The notes beneath the pieces were generated by a model, which had not been told where the DNA came from, did no database searches, and was given only the letters and a program-made list of their open reading frames with translations. Positions 37,006 through 46,398 of a stretch of 64,000 bases of DNA are shown here, piece after piece. The stretch spans positions 434,001-498,000 of the forward strand of contig CBDCPP010000002.1 of assembly GCA_965220315.1 (NCBI GenBank), written 5' to 3'. This DNA comes from JAPOXK01 sp965220315. GTDB taxonomy: Bacteria; Chloroflexota; Dehalococcoidia; Bin125. A program made the translations under genes and the position numbers. Position 1 is the first letter of the stretch, and the number at the start of each line of letters is the position of its first letter.

Positions 37006-38403
37006 ATGGACTCATTCACCGTGGAGCGCCTCGACGCTGGACTCCAAGCAGGCGAGTTCTCCAGTCGCGAGATCGTCACGCAAGCGCTCGAATGCATCGG
37101 CAAAAACGATGCGACGCTGCAGGCTTGGGTGACGCTTGCCCCTGATCGCGCGCTGGCCGAAGCCGACGCCGCCGATAAACGCCGCGCCGAGGGGCGCCGC
37201 ATCGGCCCCTTGGACGGAATCCCTTACGCTTGCAAGGATCTTATCGACACCGCTGGCGTGGAAACCACCACCTCCTCAAAGGTTCTGCGTCACAACATTC
37301 CTCTCCGAGACGCCACCGTGGTGCAGCGCTTGCGCGCCGCTGGCGCCGTCATGCTCGGTAAGACCAACATCCATGAGTTCGCCTTTGGCATCCTCTCTCC
37401 GCCTACGCGCAATCCATGGGACGCAGCCACCGCCCGCACGCCGGGCGGTTCCAGCGGCGGCACCGCCGCTGCCGTCGCAGCCGAACATGTCCCTTTCGGC
37501 CTCGGTACCGACACCGGCGGCTCTGTTCGCATCCCCGCCGCGCTCTGCGGCATTACCGGCCTTAAAGCGACAATGGGCCGCGTCCTCAAGGACGGTGTCG
37601 CCGTCCTCACCTGGTCGATGGATCACGTCGGTCCGATGTGCTGGACAGCTCGAGATGCGGCTCTCGTCCTCAACGCTCTCGCCGGACACACTGACTTGGA
37701 CGCAACGACCGCGCGCAAGCCCGTGCCTGACTACACCGCTTCGCTCGACCGCTCGATCGAGGGGCTCCGTATTGGCGTCGCCGTTGGATATTTCACTACC
37801 CACTACCCGGACATCGCCGGCGCTTTTGACAACGCTGTCGCCGCCCTCCAACAGCTCGGCACCGCCACCCCTGAAGTCCGCATGCCGCTCAGCCTTGACC
37901 TCACTCAAGAAACAGGAGCCGGCCTAAACGCCGAGGCCTCCGCTTGGCACGGTCCCCGCATGCGTCGCCAAGCCGGCGATTACCAACCCGATGTCCGCCA
38001 CTGGCTTAAGCAGGGCGAACTCGTCCTCGCGACCGACTACATAAACGCGCGCCGTAATCGGACACGTATCAGTGCCGATATCCGCGACCTCTTCAACGAC
38101 CATCGCCTTGACGTGCTTATCACCCCCACCGTTCCTGCCACCGCCGCTGCCTTCGAGCAGGAGGAGTTCGTCGCACCGGACGGCTTCCGTGAGCCGGTAA
38201 TGACCGCCTCTCTGCGCGGCACCTGGCCCTTTAACCTTACCGGCCAGCCCACGCTCACCGTCCCTTGTGGCTTCGACGACCAGGGACTCCCGGTTGGCCT
38301 TCAGATCGCCGGTCGTCCTTGGGATGAAGCGCAGGTCCTTCGCGTGGGGCACCAATTTCAGATCGCCACGGACTGGCACCGGCGGCGCCCTTCTCTCGCT
38401 TGA
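37006..38403 (+). CDS. Amidase signature family enzyme, tandem copy 5
   Basis: Amidase of 465 residues, triad Lys in YACKDLID, cis-Ser in GGSSGGTAAAVA and nucleophile Ser in DTGGSVRIPA. GTGGAG lies 5 nt before the ATG at 37006. It closes the amidase group and is followed, after about 260 bp, by an oligopeptide-type ABC transporter on the same strand, consistent with import of amides or peptides for these enzymes. Confidence 0.93.
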   Translation: MDSFTVERLDAGLQAGEFSSREIVTQALECIGKNDATLQAWVTLAPDRALAEADAADKRRAEGRRIGPLDGIPYACKDLIDTAGVETTTSSKVLRHNIPLRDATVVQRLRAAGAVMLGKTNIHEFAFGILSPPTRNPWDAATARTPGGSSGGTAAAVAAEHVPFGLGTDTGGSVRIPAALCGITGLKATMGRVLKDGVAVLTWSMDHVGPMCWTARDAALVLNALAGHTDLDATTARKPVPDYTASLDRSIEGLRIGVAVGYFTTHYPDIAGAFDNAVAALQQLGTATPEVRMPLSLDLTQETGAGLNAEASAWHGPRMRRQAGDYQPDVRHWLKQGELVLATDYINARRNRTRISADIRDLFNDHRLDVLITPTVPATAAAFEQEEFVAPDGFREPVMTASLRGTWPFNLTGQPTLTVPCGFDDQGLPVGLQIAGRPWDEAQVLRVGHQFQIATDWHRRRPSLA

Positions 38404-38661
38404 CCCGCTCGACAGTGCCCGGCTCATGCGTTCCATTGGGTCCCCGACTTGGCCAGCAGGGTTGCAGCAGGACGCGCTGACAACTAAGTTATGCTCCAAC
38501 TTGAGCCTGATGACTGGGCTCAAGCGGCTCCTACAGCCAACTCGTGGCTTCCGGAGCGACGCACTGCGGCCAACAAAGCCGCATTGGCAATCCAAGTCGA
38601 AATGCCGTGTGATCATTCTCACGGTGGCGCAGGTGAACGCAGTAGTTGGAGTGGTGGTGTC

Positions 38662-39744
38662 GTGACTGTGGTTGCCAGACCCTTGAACGCGATCGTCTCG
38701 CCATTCAGGGCGTTGCTGAGTTCACCATTCATCCAGCGCCGCCTTCTCTTTTTCATCCCCCAACTGTTCATCGTCACCATCATCACCTTCATTCTCCTGA
38801 AGCTGGTCCCCGGTGATATCGTCGATGTCCTTCTCGGCGGCCTCTCCACTGAAGTCCAGCGGGACGGCCTCCGTGAGGACCTCGGCCTCAACGACCCAGT
38901 CGTCTCCCAATACTTCACCTACATCGAAGGGCTCGTACAGGGCGATCTGGGTAAGTCCTTCTTCACCGGACAGACCGTCGCCGCAGACTTCAAGGACCGG
39001 CTCCCTGCAACCCTGGAGCTCATCACCATCGCGCTCGGAGTCGCGCTGCTCATCATGATCCCCTTGGGGATCCGTGCAGGCTCTCCCAAGCAGACGGGCT
39101 GGACCGCTACCCTTGACAGATACCTTTCCAAGGCAGTGACGTTTTACGGGCTCTTAGCTGGATCCCTCGCCGACTTTTGGCTTGCCCTGATCCTCATCTT
39201 CCTCTTCTACGCGACGGCGGACATCGTCCCCGAGCCCGGTGGCTACTTCGCCCTCGGCGCGGGGCCGGAAAAGACCACAGGCTTCCACCTGATCGACTCG
39301 ATCATCCACGCAGATGGTGGCGCGCTGAAGTCCTATCTCGGACACATCCTCTTGCCCATCGTGACATTGGTGTTCGTCTACGGGGGTCCGATCCTTAAGA
39401 TGACGATCACGTCGATGGCCGAGATCCAGAGCAGCGCCTATGTGGAGAACGCCCGGGGAATGGGTCTCAAGACTGGGACTATCCGCTGGATACAGTTCCG
39501 CAACGCTCTGCCCCCGATCATCACCATCATCGGAGTGATCTACGGTTTCCTTCTCGGCGGTGCCGTGCTGGTTGAGCGCATTTTCAGCTTGAACGGCTTC
39601 GGTAATTACGGCGTGGAATCCGTCCTCCAAAACGACTTCCTCGCTGCCCAGAGCTTCATGCTAGTGGCGGCGATCTGGGTCATGCTGGTCTACCTGGTCG
39701 TCGACATCGCCCATGCCGCCTTGGACCCGAGGATCCGCCTGTGA
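38662..39744 (+). CDS. Oligopeptide-type ABC transporter permease (DppB-like)
   Basis: Inner-membrane permease of about 360 residues with six predicted membrane segments, the first being FIPQLFIVTIITFILLKL. Family marks are LVPGDIVDVLLGG near the N-terminus and the EAA-type loop (ENARGMGLKTGTIRWIQFRN) that contacts the ATPase. The GTG at 38662 after TTGGAG is preferred; a longer frame from ATG 38491 would add a charged stretch with no family likeness. It overlaps the next permease by 4 nt (GTGA). No substrate-binding protein is encoded nearby. Confidence 0.88.
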   Translation: MTVVARPLNAIVSPFRALLSSPFIQRRLLFFIPQLFIVTIITFILLKLVPGDIVDVLLGGLSTEVQRDGLREDLGLNDPVVSQYFTYIEGLVQGDLGKSFFTGQTVAADFKDRLPATLELITIALGVALLIMIPLGIRAGSPKQTGWTATLDRYLSKAVTFYGLLAGSLADFWLALILIFLFYATADIVPEPGGYFALGAGPEKTTGFHLIDSIIHADGGALKSYLGHILLPIVTLVFVYGGPILKMTITSMAEIQSSAYVENARGMGLKTGTIRWIQFRNALPPIITIIGVIYGFLLGGAVLVERIFSLNGFGNYGVESVLQNDFLAAQSFMLVAAIWVMLVYLVVDIAHAALDPRIRL

Positions 39745-40727
39745 CCACGACTGACACTACGGAAACCGTCGGCTCCCTCTCACAAACCGGCCGTGGCTTG
39801 ATTAGCAGCCTGCGACGCATGGTCTTCCGGAAGCCGAGCTTGGTGACGGGCGCGATCTATAGCGGAGTCGGCGTCATCCTGCTCCTCACGATTATCGGTC
39901 CGAGCATTGGCCCCTGGCTCGCCGATGCGGGCTGTGTTTGCGGCTGGGGATCGGAGCAGATTGACTCGGGGCATGCGTTGGAAACGCCAAGCGGCACGCA
40001 CTTCTTCGGCACCGACCGTTCTGGCCTTGATGTCTTCAGCCGCGTCCTTGCCGCCCCTCGCATCAACCTCGTTATCGCTCTCGCCGCCACCGCGCTCTCC
40101 GTCGTGATCGGCGTACCTCTGGGCTTATTGGCTGGCTATATTGGAGGACGCGCCTTCGCGGCAACCGTGGTCAGCGAGCTCATCATGCGCTTCATGGACG
40201 TGCTGCAGTCTTTCCCGCTCTTTGTGTTTGCGGTCGTGCTCGTCGCCGTCCGCGGGCAGTCCACTGAGATTGTGGTCATCGCCTTAACTATCGTGAACCT
40301 CCCGGTCTTCGCGCGTCTCGCGCGCGCGGAGATGCTCACCGTCCGCGAACAACCCTATTCGGACGCAGCCCGCATCCTCGGTCACGGCAACTTCCGCTTG
40401 ATCTTCCGGCACCTCGCCCCCAACTCTGTCGCCTCCAGTGTGGCGACGGTGCCCATGGTTATCGGCTTCGTCATCCTCTTTACAGCCAGCCTCAGCTTCG
40501 TCGGTGCCGGCGTGAAGCCGCCTACGGCGGAGCTGGGCGGCATGATCCGCGTCGGCGCCAACAATATGGTCACCGGTGAGTGGTGGCCCTCCGTCTTCCC
40601 AGGCGTCGCCCTCGGCCTTATGGTTTTGATCTTCGCCTTCGCTGCTCAGGACTTCGCTGCGCGGATGCGGTCCGTCAAGCGTGCGGAGGGTCTCATGTCT
40701 GCCGAAGTTTCAGTGGAAGCCGGTTAA
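39741..40727 (+). CDS. Oligopeptide-type ABC transporter permease (DppC-like)
   Basis: Second permease, 328 residues. The N-terminal cytoplasmic part is followed by a first membrane span, a periplasmic segment ending in GTDRSGLDVFSRVL (the DppC hallmark) and five more spans. The EAA-type loop YSDAARILGHGNFRLIFRH is present. It begins at GTG 39741 within the 4-nt overlap with DppB and ends in a TAATG junction with the ATPase gene, so all three are translationally coupled. Confidence 0.92.
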   Translation: MTTTDTTETVGSLSQTGRGLISSLRRMVFRKPSLVTGAIYSGVGVILLLTIIGPSIGPWLADAGCVCGWGSEQIDSGHALETPSGTHFFGTDRSGLDVFSRVLAAPRINLVIALAATALSVVIGVPLGLLAGYIGGRAFAATVVSELIMRFMDVLQSFPLFVFAVVLVAVRGQSTEIVVIALTIVNLPVFARLARAEMLTVREQPYSDAARILGHGNFRLIFRHLAPNSVASSVATVPMVIGFVILFTASLSFVGAGVKPPTAELGGMIRVGANNMVTGEWWPSVFPGVALGLMVLIFAFAAQDFAARMRSVKRAEGLMSAEVSVEAG

Positions 40728-41554
40728 TGCTCGAGATCAAGAACCTTACGATCGGCCTGCCCAATCGAACCGACTCCGGATTCGAGACCATGCTCGACGA
40801 TGTCTCTCTCAGCGTGGAGTCGGGCCAGTCGGTCGGACTCGTCGGCGAGGCTGGCTCCGGTAAATCGTTGCTTGTCCACGCTATCGGCGGTCTCTTGCGC
40901 CCTCCGGTCGTCCCCATCGGCGGGGAGGTCCTGTTTGAAGGCCAAGACTTACTGTCCATGCCGCCCGATGACCGGCGCTTAATCCTGGGAGAAGAACTCT
41001 CTCTGGTGCTCCCCGGTGGCCGCATTCGGCTTAATCCACTCGAGAAAGTGGGCCGCCAAATCATGCGTGTCCTGCGGGACCACCACTCCGATCTGTCTAA
41101 AGCAGAAGCATTACAGCGCGCTAACCAACTTCTCGACCGTGTCGGCATTCCCGATCCCGAAACGCGCGCTTTGGCCTACCCCCACGAACTCAGCGGTGGC
41201 ATGGCCCAGCGCACCGTCGTCGCCATGGCGTTGGCTAACTCTCCCCGCTTCATTGTCGCCGATGAACCTACTACGGGGATTGATGTCACTATCCAGCGCC
41301 AGATCTTAGAGGACTTCGCCGGCCTGATCCGTGAGGACAACGTGGGTCTCTTGATCGTCACGCGCGATCTTGGCATCGTTGCCAATTTCTGTGACCGTGT
41401 CGCCGTCGTCAGCGAGGGGCGGATCGTCGAAAATGCCGAAGTCCGTGCATTCTTCAAGGAGCAACAGCATCCGGTCAGCCAGGAGTTGATGCGAGCCACG
41501 GTATTAGAGCGCGAGAAAGCGGCCGAATGGTCTGCCGCTGCGGCTTCGCGCTAG
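40727..41554 (+). CDS. Oligopeptide-type ABC transporter ATPase (DppD-like), degenerate Q- and H-loops
   Basis: ATPase of 275 residues. Walker A is GEAGSGKS (40-47), signature LSGGM (155-159), Walker B ADEP. The Q-loop Gln is Pro96 (LVLPGG) and the H-loop His is Arg213 (VTRDLG), the same two positions lost in the gene at 21. It lacks the C-terminal cysteine-rich extension of DppF. The ATG at 40727 shares its A with the stop of DppC. Together with the next gene it should form an asymmetric dimer with one consensus ATP site. Confidence 0.92.
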   Translation: MLEIKNLTIGLPNRTDSGFETMLDDVSLSVESGQSVGLVGEAGSGKSLLVHAIGGLLRPPVVPIGGEVLFEGQDLLSMPPDDRRLILGEELSLVLPGGRIRLNPLEKVGRQIMRVLRDHHSDLSKAEALQRANQLLDRVGIPDPETRALAYPHELSGGMAQRTVVAMALANSPRFIVADEPTTGIDVTIQRQILEDFAGLIREDNVGLLIVTRDLGIVANFCDRVAVVSEGRIVENAEVRAFFKEQQHPVSQELMRATVLEREKAAEWSAAAASR

Positions 41555-41585
41555 CGCAACCACGACGAGCGGATGATGTGACGGA

Positions 41586-42650
41586 GTGACTGATAACGTG
41601 ACAACCGACACTCAGGTCCAAGACGCGCCCGCTACCCCTTCCGCAGACGCCGAATCCGGCTCGCCGGGCGACGATGTCCTCATCGACGTCCGCAACCTCA
41701 GCAAGCACTTCAAGATCTCGCGCCATGAGAATCTCGTCGCCGTTGGCGGCGTCGACCTTTCGATCGGCCGCGGCGAAACTGTCGGCCTCGTCGGTGAATC
41801 AGGCTCGGGTAAAACCACCCTCGGTCGTGTCATGCTTCGCCTCACAGAGCCTACTGCGGGCGAAATCTGGTATGGCGGCCAGCGCATCAGTCATCTGAGT
41901 ACGGGCGAGTTCCGTAGGATCCGTCCCAAGCTCCAGATGGTCTTTCAGGATCCGTCCAACTCACTCAACCCGCGCATGACCATCCGTACCGCCCTGCGCG
42001 ACGCCGTGCGCATTCTCAAGCTCCCCCGCGCCGAACGCGAAAGGCGCATCGCCGAAGTCTTGGACGCCGTACAAGTCGCAGATGCCCTCGCTGATTCACA
42101 CCCTGAAGCTCTCACCGGCAGCCAGCAGCAGCGTTGTGCCGTTGCCCGCTCCCTCATCATGCAGCCTGACCTCATCGTCCTTGATGAAGCCGTCTCCAAC
42201 TTAGATGTCCGTGGCCGTCTTGAGATCATTGAGCTTCTACAGGAGGTACAAGAGCGCTTCGGCGTCTCGTATCTCTTCATCTCCCACGACCTCACTGCCG
42301 TGCGCAGCATCAGCCATCGCGTCGCCGTGATGTACCTTGGCCTCGTCGTCGAGTTCGCTCCCACTGACACGGTCTTCGAGAACCCTGTCCACCCCTACAC
42401 GCGCTCGCTGCTTTCTGCCGTCCTCTACCCCGACCCCGATGCGGGCCTGCCTGAGTACGCCCTCAGCGGAGAGATCCCCAGCCCCATCAACCTCCCGCCG
42501 GGCTGCAACCTCTACTCGCGCTGCCCGGTCCGTGAGCCAGAGTGTGAGCATTGGGAGGCGGAGCTTATCCCGGTCGAACGTTCTGGCGGGGCTGGCAACC
42601 ACGGTGCTGCCTGCCGCCGTCTGGACGACATCCTGGCTGGGCGCGCTTAA
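41586..42650 (+). CDS. Oligopeptide-type ABC transporter ATPase (DppF-like), altered signature motif
   Basis: ATPase of 354 residues with the DppF C-terminal extension (LPPGCNLYSRCPV). Walker A GESGSGKTT, Q-loop Gln121 (FQDP), Walker B VLDE and H-loop His234 (ISHD) are intact. The signature is LTGSQ (176-180) instead of LSGGQ, a milder version of the loss in the gene at 986. The N-terminal 30 residues are acidic and Ala/Ser-rich. It starts at GTG 41586 or at a second GTG at 41598. It is the last gene of the transporter operon. Confidence 0.92.
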   Translation: MTDNVTTDTQVQDAPATPSADAESGSPGDDVLIDVRNLSKHFKISRHENLVAVGGVDLSIGRGETVGLVGESGSGKTTLGRVMLRLTEPTAGEIWYGGQRISHLSTGEFRRIRPKLQMVFQDPSNSLNPRMTIRTALRDAVRILKLPRAERERRIAEVLDAVQVADALADSHPEALTGSQQQRCAVARSLIMQPDLIVLDEAVSNLDVRGRLEIIELLQEVQERFGVSYLFISHDLTAVRSISHRVAVMYLGLVVEFAPTDTVFENPVHPYTRSLLSAVLYPDPDAGLPEYALSGEIPSPINLPPGCNLYSRCPVREPECEHWEAELIPVERSGGAGNHGAACRRLDDILAGRA

Positions 42651-42798
42651 CCAGTTCGCCCGGCTCTGGCGCCCTCGGTCTATCCACTTCGACCACCGTG
42701 CTGGCGTCTCGGTTTGATGGGCCGGAACGTGCCGTGATAAACCGGCGCGCACACGCTCAGCGGACGTTGCCCTGATCTACAACGGAGTGATCTCTGAA

Positions 42799-43764
42799 AT
42801 GCGAGTTGCAGTGCTCTCGAAACTTGATGGTACGCCTCGCCTTGACGAGCGTTCCGTACCCGCGCCTGGCGCTGGTCAGTCTCTCTTGGAAGTCGTCGCG
42901 GTACCACTCAATCCAATCGATATCGCAGTTGCCTCCGGTCGTCACTACGCGGGGCATCCATCGCTGCCATATATCCCCGGAGTCGAGGCTATTGTCCGCG
43001 TGATCGATTCGCGCGCGCATCCAGTGGGAACCCTTGCTTGGGTCGGCCTCACCGGCATGGGCGTCACCAGCGATGGCGCACTCGCCGAGCGCCTCGTCGC
43101 GAACGATGACGCCCTTGTCCCGATCCCCAGCGACGCCGACCCGGCTCTTGCCGCCGCTTTGGGCATCGCCGGCATGGCCGGTTGGCTGCCGGTCGCCTGG
43201 CGCGCTCCCGTCCAGCGCGGCGAAACGGTGCTGGTACTCGGCGCCACGGGCACCGTCGGACAGGTCGCGCTCCAAGCCGCGCGGATACTGGGGGCCGGGC
43301 GCATCGTCGCTGCCGGACGCGCCGCCGATCGCCTCCGCGCCACCCGCGATCTGGGCGCGGACGCTACGGTCTCGCTAGGCGAAGCCGACGTACCTGCTGC
43401 CCTGCGCGCTGCCTGCGGACCGGATGGCCCTTCCCTCATCATCGATCCGGTTTGGGGTGAACCATTACAAGCCGCCTTGGAGATCGCGGCGCCGGGAGCC
43501 CGCGTCGTCAATCTGGGCCAGTCCGCTGGTTCCACCGCTACGATCCCATCTGCCGCCGTACGCGGCAAACAGCTTGAGTTACTGGGCTTCTCTGACTTCG
43601 CCGTACCCCGTGACGTCTGGCGCCGGCAATATACTGCGCTCGTTGATCATGCCGGTGCTGGTCGCATCCACGTTGCCTTGGGTCGTTTCCCCTTCACCAA
43701 GGTTGCCGCTGCCTGGGACCGCCAGCGCAACGGTCCTGGCGTCAAGCTCGTGCTAATCCCCTGA
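42799..43764 (+). CDS. Quinone oxidoreductase-like MDR family protein
   Basis: Medium-chain dehydrogenase/reductase of 321 residues. The N-terminal GroES-like part lacks the Cys/His zinc ligands of alcohol dehydrogenases, and the nucleotide-binding loop is GATGTVGQVALQAARILGAG followed by AAGR, which favours NADPH. This pattern fits NADPH:quinone or enone reductases. The ATG at 42799 gives the usual MRVAVLSKLDG start; GGAG lies 11 nt upstream. It precedes the epimerase by 10 bp on the same strand. Confidence 0.88.
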   Translation: MRVAVLSKLDGTPRLDERSVPAPGAGQSLLEVVAVPLNPIDIAVASGRHYAGHPSLPYIPGVEAIVRVIDSRAHPVGTLAWVGLTGMGVTSDGALAERLVANDDALVPIPSDADPALAAALGIAGMAGWLPVAWRAPVQRGETVLVLGATGTVGQVALQAARILGAGRIVAAGRAADRLRATRDLGADATVSLGEADVPAALRAACGPDGPSLIIDPVWGEPLQAALEIAAPGARVVNLGQSAGSTATIPSAAVRGKQLELLGFSDFAVPRDVWRRQYTALVDHAGAGRIHVALGRFPFTKVAAAWDRQRNGPGVKLVLIP

Positions 43765-43774
43765 GGAGCGATCC

Positions 43775-44716
43775 ATGACCGTGCTCATCACTGGTGGGAA
43801 AGGATTCATCGGCTCGACCATCGCGCGACAGCTGGTCGAACAGGGTGAGCGTCCTATCTGCCTCGACATCCGTGGTACCCCGGGGCGCCTCACCGACATC
43901 ATCGAGCGGATTGAACTCATTGATGGCGGTATCCCCGGCGTCGATGAGTTGCGTCGACTGCTTGAAGATCGGCGTGTCGATCAACTTGTCCATTCGGTCT
44001 TTTTCATGTCCGCTCCTGGCAACGCGGATGAAGTCCACCAAGAGGTGGAGATCATGGTCAAGCAGACTGTCGATATCTTCGAGGCGGCGCGTCTGGCGGG
44101 CGTGCGCCGTGTGATCTTCCCCAGTTCAATTCACTACTACGGGCCTCAGTGGCTTCACGGCGAAGTCCCGCTTACCGAAGAACATCCCGGCATGGCGATG
44201 GACATCTACGGCGCCGCCAAGAAACTCGGTGAAGTAACCGCTCACTTCTACAACATGCGCGTCCCTCACATGCGCATCATCTCGCTGCGTGTCCCTGCCG
44301 TATACGGCATCGGCGGGCGTTACGGTGCCCGCGGTGTCAATGTCGCAGCCTATAGCTGCGCCCTTGGAGACGCTGCTCAACTTCCCTTTGCCGCTGGCGA
44401 TCACGTGTGCCTCGGCGACGTGCAAGACGTCGCCCGTGCGATGGTCATCCTTCTGCAAGCCCCAAGTCCCGCACACGAGGTCTATAACGTCGGCGGGCAC
44501 ACCCGATCCTATGGCGAGCTCGCGGCCCTCGTGCAGCGCTTCCTCCCCGATGCTCAGATCACCTTTGATGAGACCACCGGCCGTACCGACCTCCCCTATC
44601 GCATCGACTCCTCGCGCATCCGCGATGAATTCGGCTTTGCGCACCGTCCCCTTGAAACGGGATACCGCGCACTGATCGACCATACGCGCGCGCAGGCGGG
44701 CCTGCCTCCGCTTTAG
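43775..44716 (+). CDS. NAD-dependent epimerase/dehydratase family (extended SDR)
   Basis: Extended SDR of 313 residues: TGGKGFIGS cofactor loop, Asp in CLDIRG for NAD, catalytic Ser in IFPSSIHYYG and YGAAKKLGE (Tyr-Lys). The C-terminal part (YNVGGHTRSYGELAALVQ) is that of sugar-nucleotide epimerases, but the family also covers other ketones and alcohols. GAGGAG lies about 6 nt before the ATG. It is paired with the MDR gene. Confidence 0.9.
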   Translation: MTVLITGGKGFIGSTIARQLVEQGERPICLDIRGTPGRLTDIIERIELIDGGIPGVDELRRLLEDRRVDQLVHSVFFMSAPGNADEVHQEVEIMVKQTVDIFEAARLAGVRRVIFPSSIHYYGPQWLHGEVPLTEEHPGMAMDIYGAAKKLGEVTAHFYNMRVPHMRIISLRVPAVYGIGGRYGARGVNVAAYSCALGDAAQLPFAAGDHVCLGDVQDVARAMVILLQAPSPAHEVYNVGGHTRSYGELAALVQRFLPDAQITFDETTGRTDLPYRIDSSRIRDEFGFAHRPLETGYRALIDHTRAQAGLPPL

Positions 44717-44811
44717 CATTACGTATCTCGCACCGCTCTCAGCCGTCCTATACCATGCCTCTGGCTGCCCTCAACGGCTACACCAGGTCAGAAGCAGGGA
44801 GAGCGCAGCGG

Positions 44812-46395
44812 GTGTCGCTAGCTGCGAATTCGGAGCACATTAGCGATCGTGTCGTAGCGGACGCTGCGGTCGTCTACTCGAATCTTTCGGTTCCCGTACT
44901 CTACGAGCACGCCGTTCGCACCGGCGAAGGCAAGCTCCTTGAAGGCGGCAGTTTCGCGGTCCGCAGCGGACCACGCACGGGCCGAAGCCCCAAGGATAAG
45001 TTCATCGTACGCGTCCCCGAGACCGCCGAGCACGTTTGGTGGGGTGCGCACAACCAGCCCATGCCCCCCGAAACTTTCGAAGGCGTTCGCAAGCGCCTCA
45101 TCGACTACTTCAAAGATAAAACACTCTACCTGCAGGACTGTTACGTCTCACAGGACCCCAGCCAGCGGAAGACGGTCCGGGTCATCTCAGAGCAGGCGTA
45201 TCACAGTGTTTTCGCCCGCACGATGTTCATCCCTAGCGGCGAGCCTCTGAATGGCAACCCCGACATTACCATTCTCCACGCTCCCTTCCTCCACTTCGAT
45301 GGGAAGGCGGACGGTCTCAACAGCGACGTCGTTATCGCCCTCCACCTTACCGAGGGTATCATCGTTATCGCCGGCACGGCTTATGCCGGCGAGATGAAGA
45401 AATCCGTCTTTACGGCCATGAACTATTATCTTCCCCTCAGCGGTGTTCTTTCCCTCCATTCTGCCGCCAACATCGATCCCGCCACCGGCAAAACCGCCTT
45501 CTTTTTCGGCCTCTCGGGAACCGGCAAGACCACTTTAAGCACCGACCCTGACCGCATTCTCATCGGCGACGATGAGCACGCTTGGAGCAAAGAGGGCATC
45601 TTCAATATCGAGGGCGGCTGCTATGCCAAGGTCATCCGCCTTTCTGAGGAAGCCGAACCCGACATCTTCGCCACTGCGCACATGTTCGGCACGATCATGG
45701 AGAATGTGATCTTCAACGAAGATTCCCGCGCTGCCGACCTCGACGACGACGCCATCACTGAGAACACCCGCTCCAGCTATCCGCTAGATTCCCTCCATAA
45801 TCGATACCAAGGACAGGTCGCCCCCAACCCCGCACACGTCATTCTCCTCACTGCCGACGCCTTCGGTGTCCTTCCGCCGCTCGCCCGTCTCACGCACGAG
45901 CAGGCGCTCTACCACTTCCTCAGCGGGTACACTTCCAAGCTCGCCGGTACAGAAACAGGCATAGACGAACCGCAAGTGACTTTCAGTACCTGTTTCGGTG
46001 CTCCATTCATGGCGCTCCAGCCAACTCTCTATGCCGATCTCCTCAAAGAGCGACTCGAAGCTACGGGCGCCAGCGTTTGGCTTGTGAACACCGGCTGGGT
46101 CGGAGGCCCGCCTGGCGTTGGAGAGCGCATCGCCATACAGGAAACACGCAAGATGGTCAGCGCGATCCTCAACGATGCCATGGTTGCGGAGGAGTTTCGC
46201 ACCGACCCGCTCTTCGGTTTCGAAGTGCCGCTTCACTGCCCCGGCGCCGACACCTCGCTATTCAATCCCCGTGATCTCTGGTGCGATAAAGATGCCTACG
46301 ATGTCGCTTACAGAACGCTCGCTGAGCGCTTCCACGATAACTTTGACCAGTTCCGCTCCATCACCCCGCCCGAAGTCGCGATGGCTGGTCCCTAG
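44812..46395 (+). CDS. pckA: Phosphoenolpyruvate carboxykinase (ATP)
   Basis: ATP-dependent PEP carboxykinase, about 527 residues, which converts oxaloacetate and ATP to PEP, CO2 and ADP at the entry to gluconeogenesis. Visible are NLSVPVLYEHAV, RSGPRTGRSPKDKF, the P-loop GLSGTGKTTLS, the metal-binding IGDDEHAWS and GIFNIEGGCYAK. GTG 44812, with GGGAGA about 9 nt upstream, gives the usual family length; an ATG at 44755 without a ribosome site is the alternative. It stands alone on the plus strand and ends 3 bp from the convergent ThiZ-like gene. Confidence 0.95.
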   Translation: MSLAANSEHISDRVVADAAVVYSNLSVPVLYEHAVRTGEGKLLEGGSFAVRSGPRTGRSPKDKFIVRVPETAEHVWWGAHNQPMPPETFEGVRKRLIDYFKDKTLYLQDCYVSQDPSQRKTVRVISEQAYHSVFARTMFIPSGEPLNGNPDITILHAPFLHFDGKADGLNSDVVIALHLTEGIIVIAGTAYAGEMKKSVFTAMNYYLPLSGVLSLHSAANIDPATGKTAFFFGLSGTGKTTLSTDPDRILIGDDEHAWSKEGIFNIEGGCYAKVIRLSEEAEPDIFATAHMFGTIMENVIFNEDSRAADLDDDAITENTRSSYPLDSLHNRYQGQVAPNPAHVILLTADAFGVLPPLARLTHEQALYHFLSGYTSKLAGTETGIDEPQVTFSTCFGAPFMALQPTLYADLLKERLEATGASVWLVNTGWVGGPPGVGERIAIQETRKMVSAILNDAMVAEEFRTDPLFGFEVPLHCPGADTSLFNPRDLWCDKDAYDVAYRTLAERFHDNFDQFRSITPPEVAMAGP

Positions 46396-46398
46396 GGC

